Made by a program: the position numbers and the translations under genes
Shown here: positions 42,601 through 51,600 of the stretch, one piece after another
How positions within the stretch are numbered: position 1 is the stretch's first letter
Layout: each line of letters opens with the position of its first letter
From: Onchidella celtica
Taxonomy: Eukaryota; Mollusca; Gastropoda; Systellommatophora; Onchidiidae
Assembly: GCA_963931925.1 (NCBI GenBank)
Contig: OZ007570.1
Span: forward strand, 30,035,688 to 30,099,687
DNA length: 64,000 bases
Direction of reading: 5' to 3'
Notes under the pieces: model-generated
What the model was told of the DNA's origin: nothing
The model's input: the letters and a program-made list of their open reading frames with translations, nothing else
Database searches by the model: none

Positions 42601-45600
42601 AATACAAAGTCAGCTGTCTCAAACTCCAAAACAAATATAATATCATTATCTCCTCCACGTTTTTCATACACACACATGCTGACTAGGGCAGACTATTCTT
42701 AGCAAAGGTCATATTTTAGATTTCATAACGCAACACTGAAGTTCAACTCATTGGGCTTAATACCAAACCAAGATACCATAAGATCAATAATTTAATTAAA
42801 AAAGCATCCAAAATTTGTATCTGTGATCTGCCATATTTTGATGAGCTGTACACTGGTGCTTGTATTAAAAAAGCTAATATTATTATAAATGACCCCCAAC
42901 ATCCCCTGAACAAGGAATATATAAGATCTGTAAGAAGTTTAAGGCTGTTGTCAAAGAAAACTAAAAGTCAGCGCTACTTTAAATCGTTTATTCCATCATC
43001 AACTAGGATGTTACAATAATGTCGTCATCTTGATCGTAATCTGTGCACAGTTGAATTATGTCCTGCGTGTCAGGTCAATGTGTTTTAGTTAGGGAAGCAT
43101 ATTGTGTGCACTGTTAATTTTGTTAATTTAGTTAATTTATCAGTGTGTGTGTATATATGTGTGTGTGCGCGCTATGTATCATACTTTCTGCTTCTGTAAC
43201 TGTATTGTTATGTATTCAATGATCAAAACAAATTTCCTTGTACAAGGACGAATAAAATTTATCTTATCTTATCTTATCTTATCTTATCTTATCATTTCTA
43301 ATTTACTCAGAATTGGGCAGCTCAGGCTGATTTCAAACCCTCCAACACATCTGTGGTTTTACATATAGGACGGTGTACAGTTAATAACTTTGAAAGCATC
43401 GACTTTACTGCAATCTAAGAGCTTATCCTGGTACAGAGACTTCTATAATCTCTGCATTTGGTTGGGGTTCACAATAGTCTAGATTTATGTTAATCTGCTT
43501 TACAACAAATTCAGCCACTGTGTTGCTGCTGCTGACTGACATATACAATGTATACTGTACAAATCTGTCTGAATTTCAGCATGTTCAGTTCAAAGAATGT
43601 GTCACATCCTGACAGCTGAAAGGCAGTCCAAACTACATATAACTTTGATGTTGGCACTATACAGGCAGAACATATGGGATGATTAACTGTTACCTGGAAT
43701 AAAAATGCTAACTAAACAAAGGCTGGATGCTTCATAGTTTTATATTAGTACCAAATTCTTCTTTTGAAAAGAAAGAAATGAATGACTGTAAGAATTTTTT
43801 TTTTTCACTTTTACTCCCTATGTGCATTTACTTTTATAAATTTACTACAGGTTTCTGCAATTTACCTGGCAATGTCTGGCTCATAATGAACAATACCAAT
43901 ATCTTTCAGTATTTAATGACATTAATAACCAAATATTCAGATTTCCTGCAACATTAGTACGTTCTCCACCACTAAGACCCAGACTGAGCCATAATTACTC
44001 TGCTACTCACGAAGACCAAAAAGACAGCCACACAAGGAGCTCTAACACTTAATGGAAAGTTCAGAGTGACAGATCCATCTCGATCTTAGTTTTCCCACAT
44101 GTATAATCTGCATTCTGAATGCACCCATTTCCTTGCACATGCAATAATCCTCAAATAACACAAACTAATGTAGTACCTTCAAAGTGATGGTGTCAAAAGT
44201 CAAGAGGACTCCTTCAGTCAATGACAATATCTGTTATTACATCTATAGATTGACAGGAGGAGGCCTTGTTAAAAAATTTTCCTTCGCAAAACCTTGATCT
44301 AGATCTTGATAATGCAGGGTGTACAAACTAAATCACAAAGACCACAGTCTATCTACAAAAAATGCTGACCGATCAGATCAATTCAAAGACAGTTCAAGAA
44401 GTCAAGCTAAAACGTTTGAAAGTCAAAGGTCTACAAAAACAACAGGTCTTAATCAAAAGGTATAAACTAAGTTCCAATAAATATGACATGTCATGTTTTG
44501 CTTTCTGGACTTCCTGATGAAAGTATTGATATCTGTCAGTCAAAGATAAAGCTTTAATCTGACACTGATGAAATGTCATGCCTGATGCATGGCTACTGTC
44601 AGGCTGAGAAAGAAGTTTCCTATGTACAGCTTTTATGTAATACTGCAAATAACCCATAAATGATTCTATAAAAAAAAAAACAGGAAAAAAAAGTAACTAT
44701 AAATTACACCAGCAGGTAAAGACCAGCTACATGGGAAATGTCTTCAATCAGAACAGCTGCTTCATTTAGTTAGAGATGAATGGTCAAAACCAAATTGAAA
44801 TTCTGATGTGTCTTTTGTTCCTTTAGTGCATAAGTTGAAAATGTCTATTCTTTTGAACCTCATTGTGTCTCTCTCTTAAACTCAGCATTTTTTGCCGACA
44901 TAATGATAATTATTTATCTAACTTTTGAATTATTTCGGAATTCTCCAAGCAAGTTCAAAGACAGAAAGTTGATTTCATCACTGAGCAAGTTGATTTCATC
45001 ACTGTGCATCAACATGGCCAGCTATACTCATGGAAAGCAAAATAACTAGACCATGTACATGTAATCAGGTTTACCTGCAATGTGATGGTATCAAAACATT
45101 TATCACACTGACAAAATAGAGAACTTCTTTCAAACACTGGGTTATTTTTTTTTTGTATCCTTTCAATGCAGTGTGGTCTGCTGCAGAACCTATTTTTGTC
45201 AAGGATCCATTTCTGAAACACTGGATGCAACAATCTGCAGAAACTCCATTCACACTGCAGAAGGGAGATAACCATTTTACTTCAAATTCTAAAGCTTCTG
45301 CACAGTGACTTCCCCTTGCTCACATCTACCTGGTGCAATAAGACAACAGGGTCACACACACAATAGGACAGCATCTTCTTCGTGCCTCTAATAAATAGCA
45401 TGCACACTGTCCTGAGCTTGCCACTGCATAGCGTGTGACCCTGCCAATGCAAGACAGCTCAAAGCTCAGCATGGGCAGGGCCTATAATGTATTGTATAAA
45501 GTGTTAGGGTGAAATATTGTAATATTGCAGCAACCCCAACACAATTTGTCCCTGGAATATTTCTTAATGGAAGGTAGTTTGATGGACCTTTGAGGCATAC

Positions 45601-48600
45601 AAATATGTCTTTAAGAAGGGGAAAATCCATATGGGAAGATGCCAATATCATCTTTCTACAATGTCTGTTGGCCCCTCCAATATGTTAGTTAATGGTATCG
45701 TTTTGTCAGTGTTATGAGAAGTAAAGAAATAAAAATGACTCATGTTTCCTACATTGACTGAAACAAACTGAGCTACTCCAGTCAAGGCCTAGAGTGATAA
45801 AACAACAATGAATATAACTCAGTATTTTCTCTGTTCAGTGTTGAAAACTGTGAATTTGCCTCAAGGTGGCATGTGCGAAACCTGCGGATGCAAAACATCT
45901 CAGCTGTCCCACCATATTGTATCAAGCAAAGATACTTCCCATCTGCCCTAGAGCCACCTTAATCTGCATTTCATTAATGATGTAATCCAGTGGTATTCTT
46001 TAAGACAGACTTTGTCTTACAATAAAAATTCTCTCACTGTCGGTTAGCAATTTCCTCTTTGAGAATGGTTGTATTATACAATTACTTAAATTCTCACCCG
46101 AAGAATCAGGTCTGAGCTGTTTAACTCCAGCTTAGATCGAAGACTTTGTGTGACTTCTGACACCTTAGCATCCTCACTGAGATTCAACGATACTACATCT
46201 GATACATCAACATCTGTGAAAAGAAGATATAAACAACAAATTAATTTATGAATCATATGGGAAATACCTTAGCAAAATTGAGTTAAACATGAAAAGTATT
46301 TTCACTTCTATGTCTTCTTCTTCAGGATGCTGAAATCAACTCTCGATGATGGCAAACCACATTTCACCATCTTGAATAAATGATGCATCTGAATTTTGTG
46401 TCCATAACTAGATACAGGCTCTCCTCCTTTTCACAAATGAGACAAACAAATTTTGCTTCTGTTTTAGTTTTACTATGACATGTAATGAACTTCCAGGAGG
46501 ACCTCCATATTAGACTGATGGTAATACTTTGTTATGGTTATGAAATATTGAACAATATTTCTTTTTTTTACCTTTCTGCCTTATTGTGTTATAAAGCCCT
46601 TTCATAATCAGTAATGGGTACGGATGGACATGCAGTATTACAATACAGTGAGATTTAAAAGGTCTATGACAAAAGAACTATTCTGATGACTACTAATATG
46701 ACATTTCTCTTTCCTTCCCCTCTTTTGTACAATAACAGGATTAAAAACAATCAAAATTTGCTCTAAAACCTTGTTTAGTTGTAATTATCTTAGAACAATT
46801 ATGTACAGAGGAACCTGTTTAAGTTCAAATTTAGGGAATTCAACAATTCAACTTTTTTGTCGTATTAACAGCATCATGGATAAAGAGCAATTCTTTAAAA
46901 AATCACCATTTTTAGTCTTCACAAGACCTCTTGGTAATTTTACTTCATTACACCCCCCCCCCCTCCCCCTTGATGTACTGTGTCCAATATAGAAACTCCT
47001 TTTTATGTGTGAGCATGTGTTTGTGAATAAGATGTGCGTTTATGTATAGCAGACTAAAAGGACAGCCAAAACTGTGGATGGGTGATGAACCAGCTGTATT
47101 GAGTATAACACAACTGCTTGACAAGTCCTGTTAGGGGATGTACTGTAGTCGTTGTGACACTCATAACACATTCGTAATGGCCGAGAGAAAGTGAGAAGAC
47201 GAGACCGCGAATGGTTAACAAAAATAATAAAAAATACTGCCCACGAGAACAGTGCCTTTCTGTTTGGTTTCCTCGTCAACCACTTCAATAAATTATACTG
47301 CCTCCCCAACTCCGCCGCAACTCCGTTAAGTAACACTGCATAGTCATGTATGAAATGAACTAAGCAGCATTGTTTTATTTCACATCAAAGCCAGTGAACT
47401 TTCAAGACAGCACCCTCGCTTGACTGAGTAAGTGAAAGAGAATCTTTCAGTTAAAGGGGAATAACCTGATTTTCTTTATGTGTGAAGAAGTGTAAACTTA
47501 TAAGGTATTAGAAGGTCTATGGTGTGTGTGACCAGCGAAATATTTTGGACAAACGAAAATTTCTTATTATCCGCTTTCGGTTTAAGCAAGTGCCACTGCA
47601 CTAGAATTTATCTCCATACCTTCCACAGTAACCACAGCTAACTAAACGCTATATAAACATTAAGGCAATTACAGATACTTGCCTGTGCACTGAAGATATT
47701 ATTTGTCACCTAGTACAGTGGATCGTCATGTTTAACAACACTGCTAATAAAGACACCTTTGCCAATAGCGACAACATATTAAATCCCCTTTTTTTCTACT
47801 AATAAAATACTCGAATAACGGCAATAGATAATCAAAGCACCTGCTAAAGCGAGAGAATTAATTTTGAGTGCGCACGGCAAATGGTAGGGCAGCCGCCAGA
47901 ACAATGTGTTGAGAGTCAGTCCAGTCAGACAATAACAGCAGGCATCGTTCTTTGTTTGTTACTACACGCCCGCCTTGCGAGTTGTGGCCCCACCTAGCCA
48001 TCTCTCGCTTAGGCCTAGTACGCTTTCTCTCCCTACTGACCACATGTTGTGACAGCACACTACACACAGCCAGCTCAAAGTGATGATTCATCACTCATTG
48101 AGGCAAACTGTAGGGCAAGCCATGAAGGCTACAACAACCGTGTAGCTTTTTGTCTACACTGGGCTTCATGACTACATGCCTTCACTCCTTGTGCCACAAA
48201 CATGTGGCCAGTCTTTTGCCATACTTTGAATGATACAGCACGGGAAACCACCGGAAACAAACATACTCGACTGTCTCCAACTTTTGCATCTGACTCTCCC
48301 GTAATTTGATCGAAACATAGCTACCGTCAGCACAAAAAGAGAACAACAACAACAACAACAAAAAAACAAAAAAAACAGCACCGATATCAAGGCCGGGATC
48401 TGGCGTCAGTTTGATATTATGTGTACGTTGATGTACAGAGCATGCCAACAAGGGGGGTAACCATTAAAATAACCCACTATTTTTTATGGTTACTTCCCTT
48501 GTTAGCATGTCCTGCACAAAGTGGGGTATTTTAATCCCCACTCTTGCCTTTTGTACTCTTTCCCGGAATAGCGAGACCTCGGGTATAACGAGACATTTTT

Positions 48601-51600
48601 GGTGGAGCGTGACCTCTCCTTATAACCAAGTTCCACTGCATATTTGGTCGTTAGGCTTGAAATACACATACTGTTTGGGCCTGCCACTTTCTTTTCAGTC
48701 ATACTGATACTTATTGCTGTCTGTCCACTTTACCAGTCAAGGTTCATGTATTTCTTTAAAGAACATTAACGTCATGTATGTTACTTTTTGTTTTTCCAAC
48801 ACCATCAAACAAACTCAGTCCTTCCTGTGAATGACAATCTAATCTGTACAGGGGGGAAAAAATAAACATAAAACTAAGAACATTCATAAATAAGACAAGA
48901 AGGCTATATTATATGTGTATTGCAAACACTAAATTATATAGATCTCCATTTTTTTGTTTTAATTATAGTTACTGCTCCATCATCATGTTCGAGGAAGAGG
49001 TTTAAGTATTTCTTTTAAAGAAGATCAAGACCCCAAATTTAAAGTTGGCTTGAAAGTTTTGTTTTTAAATACTTTTTTCTTCAAACAAGCGCGATCCGTC
49101 TAGCGAATGACAATCTAATCTAGATAGAGTCTATATATGCAAGGGGGAAAAGGCAGAAAACTAAGAATATTCATAAATGAAACAAGTACATGTATAGGAA
49201 CAGGGCAAACACTGAATCATAAAAATACAATTATTAGAGTTGAGTGTCCGCTGAACTGGAGTCCACTCTGAGTAAATGCAGGTCACACAACAGATTGATA
49301 ATTTGTAAGATAACTATAGTCAATGCACTAGGTGCAGTCAGCATGTCAGTGCGGTCAATATTTGTTTTTCCATACAGTTTCATTTACCGGCGTTTTTGTG
49401 ACTACACCACGTTTCGTGACGTTCTTATCATTTCATCACAACATCACATCGCATATGACTGCTGTCTAAGCTTGTATTTTGCCTTGAATAACTTTCCCAA
49501 GTTTTGTGTCTCCACATCTTCCATCTTGAGTTCAAAGGTAAATATTTGACCCTACAGTTTTCTCCATTTAGTGGTCTGGTGGATGTCACGAGTGGAGTGA
49601 GCGATAGTTAATAATTACGGGGGGAAAGGAGGAGAGTAAAATTAACGCACGTAGACAAGTAAGGGAAAGCGTGCATGTTATGAGTGGTGGGGGTCTGAAT
49701 GGGGCCAGAGCGCTGTATTACTATCACTGCAAGTTAGAACGTCCTAAAGAGCGGACGCAAGAGAAAGCCCAGTGGGCGAACATAAGGGGAGCAGTCGGAA
49801 GACTAGTGAGAGAGTTTTTTCCAGTGATGACTGGTAGGTGAAACGATGATTGATAATTATGATTGATGTATTATATTCGTCTATTACCATGATGTAAATA
49901 AGTATATGTGAGGAATGTGGAAGTCCTTGATATTGGATATAGCAATGTGCGCCATGAGCGATAGATGAAAGTTGAGTTCATGGATTTGTAGCACGAGTGA
50001 GTATTGTGTACTACGATGGAGGTGTGTTACCGTAAGATGTTTGGTGAGTGAAATGTGAACTATTGTGTGTACGCTTCATGGGTTGTAAGGAGAGGTGGAG
50101 TGAATAGAAATGGTATGGTATTATACCAATGTAATGTTATTCTTGTAGGTGTCGGGGACGGGCCGAAGAGCCACCTCGGTGAGCACAGGGGATAGGCCAG
50201 CATAGGGCCGGAGGCCACACATAGGCCAAGAGTGAGGCTGTCGGTGCAGGACAGTAGAGGCACATAAAGTCGTGGCAGTCTGGCCACGGACAGGGACGTA
50301 GATATGAGCGTGAATGTGCTAATTGAAATGATAATGTACTATTGCCATGTTGATGGGCTATTGAAATGATAATGTACTATTGCCATGTTGATGGGCTATT
50401 GAAATGATAATGTGCTAGTGCCCTGCTGAGGTGCTAGTGGAATGCTAAGGTGTTATGGCAATAGGAAGGTGATATTGAGAGACTGCGGTGCCAGTGAATT
50501 ATTAATGTGCTATTAAGACCCTGAGGGGAGAGGCTGAGGCCGAAGTGTCTTTAGGAAGTAACTACCGGGTTGTGGATCCGAGGAAGAGTGCATGTGGGAA
50601 TAAGGCCGTTGTACGGCAGTTAAATTCAATAATATAATGTATGTAATTGCGCTATTATCTGTATAATTATGTTTAATAAATGTGTGAGTCTGATGGGTTG
50701 TTCTGTTAAGTGTTAAACTTGTTCGTTCGTGATTGTTGTCCTGTCATAACTTATTACATCTCCCAGTCTGGGATTTGTGACAGTGTAAGCTCACAGAAGT
50801 GCTCTGGACACTCCGGGTGGATTTTCATTAGAAATATGTTTTCTGGGTATTATGAGCCTGATTATGCACATATGGCACGCACATGATGCATTCATCTGAC
50901 ACCCTGCATGAGGTGCGGTCACTGGTAATAGCAAGGTGACATCAGTGTTGTGTTTGCATCAACTGGGATCACTAGCAGCATTATTATTTATTATTAATAT
51001 GATTACATGGTGTATTCAAAACAAGAGTTCAAAAGACACACTGCACACCAGCTAGGTAAAATCCAACTACATAGGCTATATTTTAAGACATTTTGCAACT
51101 TGATCAATTCAAAGAATAGGTCTAGTGTTGTAGTAAATTCAGTGACTTAAATTTAAATTGTATGAGAACAGTTTTCCCTCCTTTTAAAGCAGGAAAGAAA
51201 GAAGGCAGAGAAGAAACAGAAGGTACAGGAGCAGAGGAAAAGAAAGAAGGAGTTAGCAGAGGGAAAGGGAAGGTAGAAAGAAGAAGTGGGTATGTGGTGT
51301 GGTGATCACCGTGATGAAGAGCAGCCCACAAAAATAAGGCAAAATACCAGCATGAGGACAAGAAAGAGTGGGAAGACAAAGAATCAAAGAATTAGAAAAG
51401 AGGAGAATGGGAAGGTTGATTATCAGATATAGTTTGATAGAGAGCATGCACTGATGGCACTTACATGCAGGTGACTGCACGACCAGCAACTTGTGACTGC
51501 ACCGCCAACAGGTGACCGCACAGACATGCAGTTGATGCTTACACATGAAAAGTGTTCTGACTAGCACAGATTAACTGAGAGGGAATTTTAAGTGTTCACT

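Larger units (their letters stand above)
37127..46097 (-). other. Gene 1 intron 2
   Basis: About 9 kb, AT-rich. It contains a dispersed repeat at 38468-38613, a hAT-like MITE at 39933-40112, a truncated LINE at 42762-43293, and a direct repeat (GACAATATGCTAYTGTGATG at 37829 and 38873). The rest shows no supported coding or RNA feature. Confidence 0.6.

Noticed and set aside
44176-45120. Two exon-like ends in intron 2, both reading FDTITL(K/Q) before a GT donor
   Set aside because: They resemble each other, and loosely the end of exon 2, but lack upstream acceptors and open frames. Kept only as possible relics of a repeat or exon duplication.
47040-48094. Minus-strand frames of 78-98 codons near 47-48 kb as an extra exon
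   Set aside because: No phase-compatible donor and acceptor pair, and exons 1 and 2 already join exactly without them.
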